From assembly GCF_001423425.1 (NCBI RefSeq), contig NZ_LMNX01000002.1, positions 248,001-312,000 of the forward strand: 64,000 nt of DNA. Direction: 5' to 3'. This document shows positions 1 to 7,511 of this stretch, piece by piece (within the stretch, counting starts at the first letter, position 1; each line of letters begins with the position of its first letter). The stretch is from Rhizobium sp. Leaf306 (lineage in GTDB: Bacteria; Pseudomonadota; Alphaproteobacteria; Rhizobiales; Rhizobiaceae). The position numbers and the translations under genes are program-made. Under the pieces are notes generated by a model, which saw only the letters and a program-made list of their open reading frames with translations, did not search any database and was not told the origin of the DNA.

Positions 1-77
1 GCCTGAGCGATCACGTTCCGTCTCGACATCGGCGGAAAGGCTGGGCTACCTTCCACAAGAGATAATCGAGGTGGACC

Positions 78-1034
78 ATGCCCATAACCATAAAAGACTA
101 CCCCCGCGATCTCGTCGGCTATGGCCGCCACACGCCTGATCCGAAATGGCCCGGCGGCGCCAATATCGCCGTGCAATTCGTGATCAATTACGAAGAGGGC
201 GGCGAAAGCTCGATCCTGGATGATGATCCGGCGTCGGAAAACCTCTTGTCGGAGATCGTCGGCGCCGCCGCCTGGCCGGGCCAGCGCAATCTCAACATGG
301 AATCGATCTACGAATACGGTTCGCGCGCCGGTTTCTGGCGGCTGCACCGGCTGTTTACCGAACTCAAGGTCCAGACCACCGTCTACGGCGTGACGCTTGC
401 CATGGCCCGCAATCCCGAAGCTGTCTCAGCCATGAAGGAAGCCGGTTGGGAGATCGCCAGCCACGGTTATCGCTGGCTGGAATACAAGGATTTCGACGAA
501 GCGCGGGAACGCGAACACATCCTTGAGGCGGTGCGCCTGCATACGGAGCTTACCGGCGAGCGTCCCTATGGCATGTATCAGGGAAAGCCATCCGACAACA
601 CGCTGAAGCTTGTCATGGAAGAGGGCGGTTTCCTCTATTCGTCCGACAGCTACGCCGACGATCTGCCCTATTGGGTTCCCGGGTTGGATGGCAAGCCGTT
701 CCTGATCATCCCCTATACGCTGGAAACCAACGACATGCGCTTTGCCACGCCGCAGGGTTTCAACACCGGCGATCAGTTCTTCACCTATCTCAAGGATGCA
801 TTCGACACGCTTTACCGCGAGGGACAGGAGGGCGCGGCAAAGATGCTGTCGGTCGGCCTGCATTGCCGCCTCGTCGGGCGTCCGGGTCGCGTTGCTGCGC
901 TGCGCCGGTTCATGGAATACGTGCTCTCCCACGACAAGGTCTGGCTGCCGCAACGCATCGAGATCGCCCGCCACTGGCACGCCCATCACAAGCCCTCAGA
1001 TGCGTCGATGACCAGCACGGTGGCTGCACGATGA
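78..1034 (+). CDS. puuE: Allantoinase, PuuE type (cofactor-independent polysaccharide-deacetylase fold)
   Basis: This 318-residue protein is expected to hydrolyse allantoin to allantoate in the cytoplasm. The N-terminus (YPRDLVGYGRHTPDP, then WPGGANIAVQFVINYEEGGE) is the characteristic PuuE opening, and ASHGYRW and PYGMYQGKPS further on fit the NodB-like deacetylase fold. The length suits the family. A GAGGTGG Shine-Dalgarno lies just before the ATG. The stop overlaps the uraD start as ATGA, so the two are translationally coupled. It is the first gene of the ureide operon seen here; anything further upstream is cut by the window edge. The metal-dependent AllB type is excluded because the typical amidohydrolase HxH motif is absent. 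Confidence is high from motif recognition. Confidence 0.93.
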   Translation: MPITIKDYPRDLVGYGRHTPDPKWPGGANIAVQFVINYEEGGESSILDDDPASENLLSEIVGAAAWPGQRNLNMESIYEYGSRAGFWRLHRLFTELKVQTTVYGVTLAMARNPEAVSAMKEAGWEIASHGYRWLEYKDFDEAREREHILEAVRLHTELTGERPYGMYQGKPSDNTLKLVMEEGGFLYSSDSYADDLPYWVPGLDGKPFLIIPYTLETNDMRFATPQGFNTGDQFFTYLKDAFDTLYREGQEGAAKMLSVGLHCRLVGRPGRVAALRRFMEYVLSHDKVWLPQRIEIARHWHAHHKPSDASMTSTVAAR

Positions 1035-1528
1035 CCGCCCGCAACGATTTCGTCGCGACCTTCGGTGGTGTGTTCGAACATTCGCCCTTTATCGCCGAGC
1101 GCGCCTATGACGGCGGCATGATCTTCGTGCCGCTGACCGCCAAGGGCGTGCATGAGGCGATGGTGGCGGTTTTTCGCGCCGCGGACCCGCAGGAGAAGCT
1201 CGGCATCCTCAACGCCCATCCGGACCTTGCCGGCAAGCTCGCCATCGCCGGCGGATTGACTGAAGAGAGCAAAAGCGAACAGGCCGGCGCCGGTCTCGAT
1301 CGTCTGAGCCCAGATGAGCACGCACGCTTCACCGAACTCAACGCCGCCTATGTCGCAAAATTCGGCTTCCCCTTCATCATCGCCGTCAAGGGCCTGACAC
1401 GGGACGACATCCTCGCCGCCTTCGAGACCCGCGTCGGCAACGACGCCGATGAGGAGTTCAAGACCGCCTGCGCCCAGGTGGAAAGGATCGCGCATCTGCG
1501 GTTGCTGGCCCTTTTGCCGGAGACGTGA
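1031..1528 (+). CDS. uraD: OHCU decarboxylase
   Basis: This 165-residue protein belongs to the 2-oxo-4-hydroxy-4-carboxy-5-ureidoimidazoline decarboxylase family. The enzyme converts the unstable OHCU made by HIU hydrolase into S-allantoin. Seen in the sequence are the conserved blocks LNAHPDLAGK, LTEESKSEQAGAGLD, FTELNAAYVAKFGFPFIIAVKG and ERIAHLRLL; the HPDLAG histidine and the FGFPFI segment are family hallmarks. I chose the ATG that overlaps the puuE stop by four bases, because a much longer upstream extension in the same frame runs inside puuE and is not family-like. It acts between UraH and PuuE in the pathway, and both are in this operon. Confidence 0.94.
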   Translation: MTARNDFVATFGGVFEHSPFIAERAYDGGMIFVPLTAKGVHEAMVAVFRAADPQEKLGILNAHPDLAGKLAIAGGLTEESKSEQAGAGLDRLSPDEHARFTELNAAYVAKFGFPFIIAVKGLTRDDILAAFETRVGNDADEEFKTACAQVERIAHLRLLALLPET

Positions 1529-1590
1529 GGGGGTTGCTTTCTTCGCCGTCGCTTGTGGCCTATATTGGATGGATAACGAGTGGTGGCCAC

Positions 1591-1881
1591 ATGAGACCGT
1601 CGGAAGCGCTGGAGAAAAACAGGGGAGTGATCCGGGAGATTGTCGCCCGTCGGCAGGTCTTCAACGCGCGCGTCTACGGTTCCGTCCTGCGGGGCGAGGA
1701 TCATGCCGGAAGCGATCTGGATATTCTGGTCGACCCGTCGCCGGATACATCGCTTTTCACCCTTGGCGGGCTGCAATGGGAGCTCGAACAAGCACTCGGC
1801 GTGCCCGTCGATATCAAGGTGCCCGGCGACTTTCCTCCCAATTTGCGCGAGCGCATCGTTTCTGAAGCGCTCGCCATATGA
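1591..1881 (+). CDS. mntA: MntA-type antitoxin, minimal nucleotidyltransferase
   Basis: This 96-residue protein is a minimal nucleotidyltransferase. The motif YGSVLRGEDHAGSDLDILVD contains GS, ten residues, then DxD, exactly the GSX10DXD signature of MntA antitoxins. In characterised type VII systems MntA transfers AMP to a tyrosine of the HepT toxin and so neutralises it. The ATG at 1591 (MRPSEALEKN) is preferred; an in-frame upstream start at 1525 would overlap uraD. Its stop overlaps the hepT start by four bases (ATGA), as expected for a co-translated pair. It interrupts the ureide operon between uraD and allA. The family assignment is motif-based; activity in this strain is inference. Confidence 0.9.
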   Translation: MRPSEALEKNRGVIREIVARRQVFNARVYGSVLRGEDHAGSDLDILVDPSPDTSLFTLGGLQWELEQALGVPVDIKVPGDFPPNLRERIVSEALAI

Positions 1882-2240
1882 CGGGCGGCCGGCTGGAGGT
1901 CTACCTAGAGCGCATGTCAGTCGCGGGATCACGCGCTATTGCTTATGTCGACGGTGCTGACCGCGCATCATTCGGAGCGGACCAGCGGACGCAGGATGCG
2001 GTAATCGCCAACATCGCTGCGATCGGCGAATGCGTGACGAAAATCATGGACAGGTTTCCCGAATTCGCCGCCGCTCACCCGGAGGTGCCGTGGCAGGATA
2101 TCAGGGCAATGCGCAATCGGGTAGCGCATCAGTATTTCGATATCGACGTCGATACGGTGTGGCGCACGGTGATGATCGATCTTCCCGACCTTCTCGACAA
2201 ACTCCAATCTCTGCGCAACTTCCATGCCCAAGGCGAATGA
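1878..2240 (+). CDS. hepT: HepT-like ribonuclease toxin (DUF86)
   Basis: This 120-residue, mostly helical protein carries RNRVAHQYF near residues 80-88. That fits the RX4HXY motif of the HepT/HEPN RNase toxins, and the tyrosine is the residue AMPylated by MntA in studied pairs. The neighbouring blocks IANIAAIGECVTKI and VPWQDIRAMRNRVAHQYFDID are typical of DUF86. The ATG overlaps the mntA stop. The 3' end overlaps the proposed allA ATG by 17 bases, so toxin translation may be coupled to a metabolic gene. Both HEPN catalytic residues (R and H) look intact, so this does not appear to be a decayed toxin. Confidence 0.9.
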   Translation: MTGGRLEVYLERMSVAGSRAIAYVDGADRASFGADQRTQDAVIANIAAIGECVTKIMDRFPEFAAAHPEVPWQDIRAMRNRVAHQYFDIDVDTVWRTVMIDLPDLLDKLQSLRNFHAQGE

Positions 2241-2748
2241 TTTGACCGACCATGAAACCCTCTGCATCCTCCCGCTCACTAAAGCCGCCTTCGCAGCCTA
2301 TGGCGATGTGATCGAGGCCGATCCGGCGACGATGCGGCTGATCAACAACGGCACGACAGAGCGCTACCACGGGCTTGCCTCACCAGTTGTGGTCGGGCCG
2401 GCCGAGCGGCTGATCTTCAACATTTTTCGCGGCCAGCCGCGGAGTTTTCCGCACGAGGTGGGGATGATGGAGCGGCATCCGTTCGGCAGCCAGAGTTTCA
2501 TGCCGCTCTCGGGGCGGCCGTTTCTGGTGGGCGTTTCCGACGACGAGGACGGTCGGCCGGGGCGCCCCAAGATCTTTCTGGCGCAGCCGCATCAGGGCGT
2601 TAATTATTTCGCCAACACCTGGCATCATCCGCTGATGGCGCTAGGTGAGATCAGCGAGTTTCTCGTCGTCGATCGCGACAACACGGCCGCCAATCTCGAG
2701 GAATTCGTCTTCGAAACACCCTATCGCATCACGGAGCCCAGCCTATGA
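2224..2748 (+). CDS. allA: Ureidoglycolate lyase
   Basis: This 174-residue protein matches the AllA family, which splits ureidoglycolate into glyoxylate and urea. Recognisable blocks are [38 protein letters not shown], and [14 protein letters not shown], a cupin-like core with conserved histidines. The start is ambiguous. The ATG at 2224 lies inside hepT and has no clear Shine-Dalgarno. A TTG at 2242, two bases after the hepT stop and preceded by AAGG, is a reasonable alternative that trims six residues. The downstream uraH start overlaps its stop (ATGA). No allantoicase gene is visible, so the substrate must come from a gene outside the window or another route. Confidence 0.9.
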   Translation: MPKANDLTDHETLCILPLTKAAFAAYGDVIEADPATMRLINNGTTERYHGLASPVVVGPAERLIFNIFRGQPRSFPHEVGMMERHPFGSQSFMPLSGRPFLVGVSDDEDGRPGRPKIFLAQPHQGVNYFANTWHHPLMALGEISEFLVVDRDNTAANLEEFVFETPYRITEPSL

Positions 2749-3101
2749 CCGGCCTCACCACCCATGTGCTCGATACCGCGAGCGGTGCGCCTGCCTCCGG
2801 GCTCGTCATCGACCTCTACCGCATTGACGGCGACGCCCGCGAAAAATTGATGACGGTCACGACCAATACCGATGGCCGCATCAATGGCGGGCCGATCCTA
2901 TCCGGCGACACCTTCATTGTCGGAACCTACGAGCTCGTCTTCCATGCCGGCGATTATCTGCGTGCCCGCGGTGTCTCGCTGACCGAGCCGGCCTTTCTCG
3001 ACGTCATCCCGATCCGCTTCGGCATGTCCGATGTCTCGGCCCATTACCATGTGCCGCTGCTGATCTCCCCCTATGGCTACTCCACCTACAGGGGGAGTTG
3101 A
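2745..3101 (+). CDS. uraH: 5-hydroxyisourate hydrolase (transthyretin-like)
   Basis: This 118-residue protein is a HIU hydrolase, which opens 5-hydroxyisourate, the product of urate oxidation, to OHCU. Diagnostic features are the N-terminal [11 protein letters not shown] block, the central [18 protein letters not shown] ending, and the C-terminal YRGS tetrapeptide that distinguishes the enzyme from vertebrate transthyretin. The predicted catalytic histidines (HVLDT and YHVP) and the terminal arginine are present. It overlaps allA by four bases upstream and shares one base (TGATG) with the metallophosphoesterase downstream. No signal peptide is seen, so it should act in the cytoplasm next to UraD and PuuE. 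Confidence 0.95.
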   Translation: MTGLTTHVLDTASGAPASGLVIDLYRIDGDAREKLMTVTTNTDGRINGGPILSGDTFIVGTYELVFHAGDYLRARGVSLTEPAFLDVIPIRFGMSDVSAHYHVPLLISPYGYSTYRGS

Positions 3102-3847
3102 TGCGGTTTGCCGCGATCGCCGATATCCACGGAAACTGCGTGGCACTCCAGGCGGTGCTCGACGATGTCGCAGAGCTCGGTATCCGCGACATCGTCAATC
3201 TCGGGGACTGCTTCAGCGGCCCGCTGGAGGCGGACCGGACCGGTGACCTGCTGCTGCTTCTGGATGAAGCCGCAACGCAAACCGTGCGCGGCAACCACGA
3301 TCGCTACCTCCTGGAAACGCCACCAGACGCTTTGGCCGCCTCGGATCGGCACGCGCACGGGCAGATGTCACCGCGGCATTTCGAATGGCTGCGCAAACTG
3401 CCGTTCAGCATGGTCTGGCGCGACGACGTTTACCTCTGCCACGCGACGCCTGAGAACGACAATCTCTACTGGCTCGAAACGGTGTCCTCGGACGGCCACG
3501 TGACGCTACGGCCGCAAGCCGAGATCGAAGCGCTGGCCGAAGGCATCGCGCAATCGCTGATCCTTTGCGGCCACAGCCATGTCGCCCGGATCGTGCAGCT
3601 TTCGGATGGCCGGCTGATCGTCAATCCCGGCAGCGTCGGCCAGCCCGCCTATGACGACGATGCCCCCGTCTTTCACAAGGTCGAAACAGGCCATGCTCTG
3701 GCGTCCTACGCGGTGATCGAAAAGACCGACAAAGGCTGGACGCCCACATTTCGCACCGTTGCCTACGACCACATGGCAATGTCGCGGCTCGCCGCGAAGA
3801 ACGACCGTCCCGACTGGGCAAGCGCATTGGCGACCGGCAGGGTGTGA
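3101..3847 (+). CDS. Metallophosphoesterase (YfcE/calcineurin-like)
   Basis: This 248-residue cytosolic protein has all the dinuclear metal-binding motifs of the calcineurin-like fold in order: ADIHGN near residue 8, NLGDCFSGP, VRGNHDRYL, and CGHSHVARI, then INPGSVGQP. It is closest in style to the YfcE/diadenosine-tetraphosphatase-like group, but the substrate cannot be read from sequence. The ATG shares a base with the uraH stop, so it is probably the last gene of the ureide operon. A TTG one codon upstream is also in frame but less likely. Its link to purine catabolism is positional only. Confidence 0.85.
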   Translation: MRFAAIADIHGNCVALQAVLDDVAELGIRDIVNLGDCFSGPLEADRTGDLLLLLDEAATQTVRGNHDRYLLETPPDALAASDRHAHGQMSPRHFEWLRKLPFSMVWRDDVYLCHATPENDNLYWLETVSSDGHVTLRPQAEIEALAEGIAQSLILCGHSHVARIVQLSDGRLIVNPGSVGQPAYDDDAPVFHKVETGHALASYAVIEKTDKGWTPTFRTVAYDHMAMSRLAAKNDRPDWASALATGRV

Positions 3848-3967
3848 GGGGCGGACGGGCCGCGCCCATGCCCCTTCAATTCTCTATCCACCGCTAAAAT
3901 TCAAACGGAAACCATTCCGCAAGGCTTCTTCCAGATACTCCCCTGCGACGAGACAGGGGATGATTCG

Positions 3968-4753
3968 ATGGCTCAATCACGCGCAAAACCGGCTGCGAAA
4001 CGAAAGCGCAGCGCCGGGACCAAACGCTCTTCCTCGCGTTCGGGCGGTTCGCTCTGGCTCTGGGGGGCAGCCCTTGTCGTGGTCGGCGGCTCGATCGCGC
4101 TCTACGATCATTCGACTGCCGCGCGCCGCTTTGTGAGCAGTCTCACCTCTTCAAAGCCCGTTCAGACGGCCTCGAAGCCGGTGCAGCGCGATGACAATCC
4201 GGTACCGCCGAAACCGGTCGTTGCTGCTGCACCTTTGCAGCGCCCGATCACGCCGCGGCCGGCCGCTGCGCTTGACCAGAGCCAGACGGCCGCGATCATT
4301 CCGCCGGCGCCGATCGGCAAGCCGGGCCTAGACGCGGTTGCCGCACAGTCGGCGGCTCAGCCGGGGGCGCCGAGAGTGGGCGAGAAGCTTGCCGGCGCCT
4401 ATGAGGCGAAGTTCTTTCTCTGCGGCACCGCCAAGCAGGACGACTGCGTCGTGTCCGCCGACCGCTTCGTCCTCCATGGTCAGAAGATCCGGCTGGTCGG
4501 CGTCGAAGTCCCCAATATCGCAAAGCCCCGGTGCGAGGCCGAGCGGATCAAGGCAAGCGATGCCAAGCTGCGGGTCCGCGCGTTCCTCGATTCCGGTCCG
4601 TTCGACCTGATGAGCTGGCGCGGCAATGATGCGGCGGTGGACGGTCACCAGTTGCGCGAAGTCACCCGCAACGGCCGCTCGCTTGCCGATATCCTCGTCA
4701 AAGAGGGACTGGCGAAGCGCCCGGGCGCCGGCAAGTCCGGCTGGTGCTCCTGA
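3968..4753 (+). CDS. Membrane-anchored staphylococcal-nuclease-fold protein, probably degenerate
   Basis: This is a 261-residue protein. A lysine/arginine-rich N-terminus (residues 1-30) is followed by one membrane segment (WLWGAALVVVGGSIAL, about 34-50), a Pro/Ala/Lys-rich linker to about residue 130, and an SNase-like domain. In that domain RLVGVEVPNIAKPRCEAERIK replaces the usual RLxGIDAPE block, so the acidic residue after the proline is missing, while NGRSLADILVKEGLA keeps the family's second half. A paired-cysteine arrangement (FLCGTAKQDDC, RCEAE, GWCS) suggests an extracytoplasmic domain. The start has an AGGGGA Shine-Dalgarno. It resembles rhizobial ExoI-like thermonuclease homologues; catalytic activity is doubtful. 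Confidence 0.7.
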   Translation: MAQSRAKPAAKRKRSAGTKRSSSRSGGSLWLWGAALVVVGGSIALYDHSTAARRFVSSLTSSKPVQTASKPVQRDDNPVPPKPVVAAAPLQRPITPRPAAALDQSQTAAIIPPAPIGKPGLDAVAAQSAAQPGAPRVGEKLAGAYEAKFFLCGTAKQDDCVVSADRFVLHGQKIRLVGVEVPNIAKPRCEAERIKASDAKLRVRAFLDSGPFDLMSWRGNDAAVDGHQLREVTRNGRSLADILVKEGLAKRPGAGKSGWCS

Positions 4754-4783
4754 GCCTCAGCCGCTTTTCGCCGGGCCTCCACC

Positions 4784-5545
4784 TTACTTCGAAGGCTGGC
4801 CGTTGGACGCAGAGATCCCGCCATCGACCGGCAGGTTGACGCCCGTCACGAAGCGCGCATCGTCGCTCGCCAGAAACGCGATCACAGCGGCGACATCGGC
4901 CGGCTCGCAGGGACCTTCCAGCGCAAAGCGCGCGTTGAACTGGGCGAGCCGTTCCTGATTGTCCATGATGCTATCGGTCATGCCGGAGCGCGTCAGGCTA
5001 GGACAGACCGCGTTGACGCGGATGCCGTCCTTGCCGTGATCCAGCGCCATCGCCCGGGTGAGATTGACGACACCACCCTTGGCGGCATTGTAGGCCGCCA
5101 TGCCCCAGTCGCCACCGGTGCCGGAAACAGACGCGACGTTCACGATCGAGCCTCTGGTCGTCTTCAAATGCGGGATTGCCGCCCGGCTGGCAAAGAACAC
5201 GCCGTCGAGATCGGTCGCCATCACCTTGCGCCAGTCGCTGGTCGAGAGCGATGACACATCGCCCTGCACCGCTACACCTGCATTGTTGACGAGAGTGTCC
5301 ACGCGACCGAACGTCTTGACCGCGGCCTCGACCAGATCGTTCACTTGGTCCTCGTCCGCCATGTCGCAGGCCTGCACGAGAACGCGGTCCTCGGGGTAGG
5401 GCGCGGCAACCGCCTCGAGCTTTTCGGGGGTGCGGCCGGCGATCACGACGAAGGCGCCCTCATCCAGAAACCGTTCTGCGGTCGCCTTGCCGATGCCCGA
5501 TCCCGCGCCCGTGACGATGACGACTTTTTCGCTGAAGCGCTGCAT
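4784..5545 (-). CDS. Short-chain dehydrogenase/reductase
   Basis: This 253-residue classical SDR has the cofactor motif TGAGSGIG near residue 12, NNAG near residue 85, and the catalytic serine with YNAAK (YxxxK). An arginine early in the cofactor loop (IAGRTPEK) is compatible with NADP use, though this cannot be settled by eye. The ATG at 5545 is chosen because AAGGAG lies six bases upstream; an earlier in-frame start lacks a site. The substrate is unknown. It is convergent with the SNase-fold gene and divergent from the receiver gene at 5746, with which it shares the intergenic region. Confidence 0.85.
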   Translation of the reverse strand: MQRFSEKVVIVTGAGSGIGKATAERFLDEGAFVVIAGRTPEKLEAVAAPYPEDRVLVQACDMADEDQVNDLVEAAVKTFGRVDTLVNNAGVAVQGDVSSLSTSDWRKVMATDLDGVFFASRAAIPHLKTTRGSIVNVASVSGTGGDWGMAAYNAAKGGVVNLTRAMALDHGKDGIRVNAVCPSLTRSGMTDSIMDNQERLAQFNARFALEGPCEPADVAAVIAFLASDDARFVTGVNLPVDGGISASNGQPSK

Positions 5546-5639
5546 GAAATTCTCCTTGTAAGCGATGCTGTTAGGGCCATCCTCCAAGGCTTCGAACGGG
5601 CAGGAACGGGGCGCGGTTCCACCGGCAGACGCGGCGAAT

Positions 5640-5655
5640 ATGCGATTGTTCGCAT
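5640..5655. promoter_or_regulatory. Inverted repeat upstream of the orphan receiver gene
   Basis: ATGCGA and TCGCAT flank a four-base spacer in the AT-richer region between the divergent SDR and receiver genes. It is close to where a promoter for the receiver gene would lie. It could be an operator, but six-base arms can arise by chance. Confidence 0.3.
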
Positions 5656-5745
5656 TTTATTAATATTGTTAGCAAAGACTGACGGACGGGACACATCGAA
5701 ATCAGATGGCAGGCGTTGAGGGAGCGAACTACATCGGAGGCGAAC

Positions 5746-6162
5746 ATGGCTTTGTATCAGCGTACCGTGCTTGTCGTAGAAGATGAGCCCCTAATCCGGC
5801 TGCATCTGGCAGACACTTTGGAGGATGCCGGCTATACGGTTCTCGAGGCATCGAACGTGCTCGAGGCGGTGGCCGTCCTTGGGCAGTCCCGAACCGTTGA
5901 CGCGGTCATTACCGATATCGACATGCCCGGCGCCCTCGACGGTTTCGACCTGATGAAGCTGATCTGCAGCTGCTACCGGGATACCGCCGTCATCGTCACG
6001 TCAGGCGGTCATGTCCTGTGCGAAGCCGAGCTTCAACCCGGCTGCGCGTTCATTCCCAAACCCTATGACCTGCCGAAAATGCTCGACATGCTCGCGGCAC
6101 GGATTGCCCAGGCATCGACCCGGTCGTCCCAGGCCTGGCCCTGCGGCAGACTGTGGGCCTAG
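5746..6162 (+). CDS. Single-domain response regulator (CheY-like)
   Basis: This 138-residue receiver domain has no output domain. VLVVEDEP supplies the acidic pocket, VITDIDMPG the phospho-accepting aspartate, and PKPYD the conserved lysine. The ATG at 5746 follows a CGGAGG Shine-Dalgarno, which decides the start over an upstream in-frame ATG. The TDIDMPG...G and KPYD signatures match the receiver encoded next to the HWE kinase at 14085-16496, suggesting both belong to the set of lone receivers that partner HWE/HisKA_2 kinases in rhizobia. No kinase is adjacent, so its partner is unknown. Confidence 0.88.
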   Translation: MALYQRTVLVVEDEPLIRLHLADTLEDAGYTVLEASNVLEAVAVLGQSRTVDAVITDIDMPGALDGFDLMKLICSCYRDTAVIVTSGGHVLCEAELQPGCAFIPKPYDLPKMLDMLAARIAQASTRSSQAWPCGRLWA

Positions 6163-6177
6163 GCTCAGAAGAAGAAA

Positions 6178-7323
6178 TCAGAACCTCACGTCGGCGATGA
6201 TGTCGCGGCCGCAGGTTTCGATATCGCGCTTTCCGCACAAGGCCATCGAGATGTCCATCTCCTTGCGGATGATTTCGAGTGCTGCGGTGACGCCCGGCTT
6301 GCCCATCGCGCCGAGGCCGTAGAGGAAGGGGCGGCCGATATAGGTGCCCTTGGCCCCCAGCGCCACGGCTTTCAGCACATCCTGACCGGAGCGGATGCCG
6401 CCGTCGAAATGCACCTCGATGCGGTCGCCGACGGCGTCGACGATCTTCGGCAGCATGCTGATCGAGGAGGGGGCGCCGTCCAGCTGGCGGCCGCCGTGGT
6501 TGGAGACGATGATCGCATCGGCGCCGGTATCGGCTGCGGCGCGTGCGTCTTCCTCGTCGAGAATGCCCTTGATGATCAGCTTGCCGCCCCACAGGTCCTT
6601 GATCCAGCGGATATCGTCCCAGGAGAGGCGCGGGTCGAACTGTTCGGCGGTCCAGGCACCGAGCGACGACAGGTCTGAGACGTTGCTGGCATGGCCCACG
6701 ATATTGCCGAAGCCGCGACGCTTGGTGCGCAGCATTTCCAGGCACCATTGCGGCCTGGTCGCCAGCTGCAGCGCGCTGTTCAGCGTCCATTTGGGCGGCG
6801 CCGACAGGCCGTTTCTGATGTCCTTGTGGCGCTGGCCGAGGATCTGCAGATCGGCGGTGACGACCAGCGCCGAGCAGCCGGCCTGCTTGGCGCGGCCGAT
6901 CAGCCGTTCGATAAAGCCACGGTCCTTGAGCACGTAGAGCTGGAACCAGAACGGCTTGGTGGTGACCGAGCGCACATCCTCGATCGAGCAGATGCTCATG
7001 GTGGACAGCGTGAAGGGAACGCCAAATTCTTCGGCCGCCTGGGCTGCCAGCATCTCGCCATCGGCATGCTGCATGCCGGTCATTCCGGTCGGCGCGAGCG
7101 CCACGGGCATCGCCGCCGCCTGTCCCACCATCGTCGTTGCCAGCGATCGGTTGGTCATGTCGACAAGCACCCGCTGGCGCAGCTTGATCTTGGAAAAGTC
7201 ATCCTCGTTGGCACGGTATGTGCCTTCGGTCCAGGCGCCGCTATCGGCATAATCGAAGAACATTTTGGGCACACGACGGCGAGCCATGGTCTTCAGATCG
7301 GCAATGGTCAGCGGCTTGGACAT
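6178..7323 (-). CDS. lldD: L-lactate dehydrogenase (FMN alpha-hydroxy-acid oxidase family)
   Basis: This 381-residue FMN enzyme is expected to oxidise L-lactate to pyruvate, passing electrons to the quinone pool at the inner membrane. Visible hallmarks are the N-terminal ARRRVPKMFFDYADSGAWTE, the FMN-contact block FWFQLYVLKDR, the lysine-containing LIIKGI, and the catalytic histidine in VSNHGGRQLDG followed by VHFDGGIRSGQDVLKA. The ATG at 7323 lies eight bases after a GAGGAGGAAG site; a TTG two codons earlier is too close to it. It stands alone and converges with the receiver gene. Other 2-hydroxy acids remain possible substrates within this family. Confidence 0.88.
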   Translation of the reverse strand: MSKPLTIADLKTMARRRVPKMFFDYADSGAWTEGTYRANEDDFSKIKLRQRVLVDMTNRSLATTMVGQAAAMPVALAPTGMTGMQHADGEMLAAQAAEEFGVPFTLSTMSICSIEDVRSVTTKPFWFQLYVLKDRGFIERLIGRAKQAGCSALVVTADLQILGQRHKDIRNGLSAPPKWTLNSALQLATRPQWCLEMLRTKRRGFGNIVGHASNVSDLSSLGAWTAEQFDPRLSWDDIRWIKDLWGGKLIIKGILDEEDARAAADTGADAIIVSNHGGRQLDGAPSSISMLPKIVDAVGDRIEVHFDGGIRSGQDVLKAVALGAKGTYIGRPFLYGLGAMGKPGVTAALEIIRKEMDISMALCGKRDIETCGRDIIADVRF

Positions 7324-7448
7324 GCGCAAAACTTCCTCCTCGATGGTTGTCCGACAACTACCATATCCGGGCGACCTTGCCAGCGGAAACGTCGGTTTGG
7401 GGGAGCAGTTTTCTCAACCGCACCGCAGGTGCCGCGCCGCAACGGAAA

Positions 7449-7470
7449 ACGGGCGGCCAAGGCCGCCCGT
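7449..7470 (-). terminator. Rho-independent terminator of the chemoreceptor gene
   Basis: A perfect 10-bp stem (ACGGGCGGCC/GGCCGCCCGT) with a two-base centre lies 42 bases past the chemoreceptor stop. On the minus strand it is followed by TTTT. Confidence 0.7.
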
Positions 7471-7511
7471 CGTAGTTTACTCAATCTGTGGCCGGGTTTT
7501 GTGGCTGAGCC

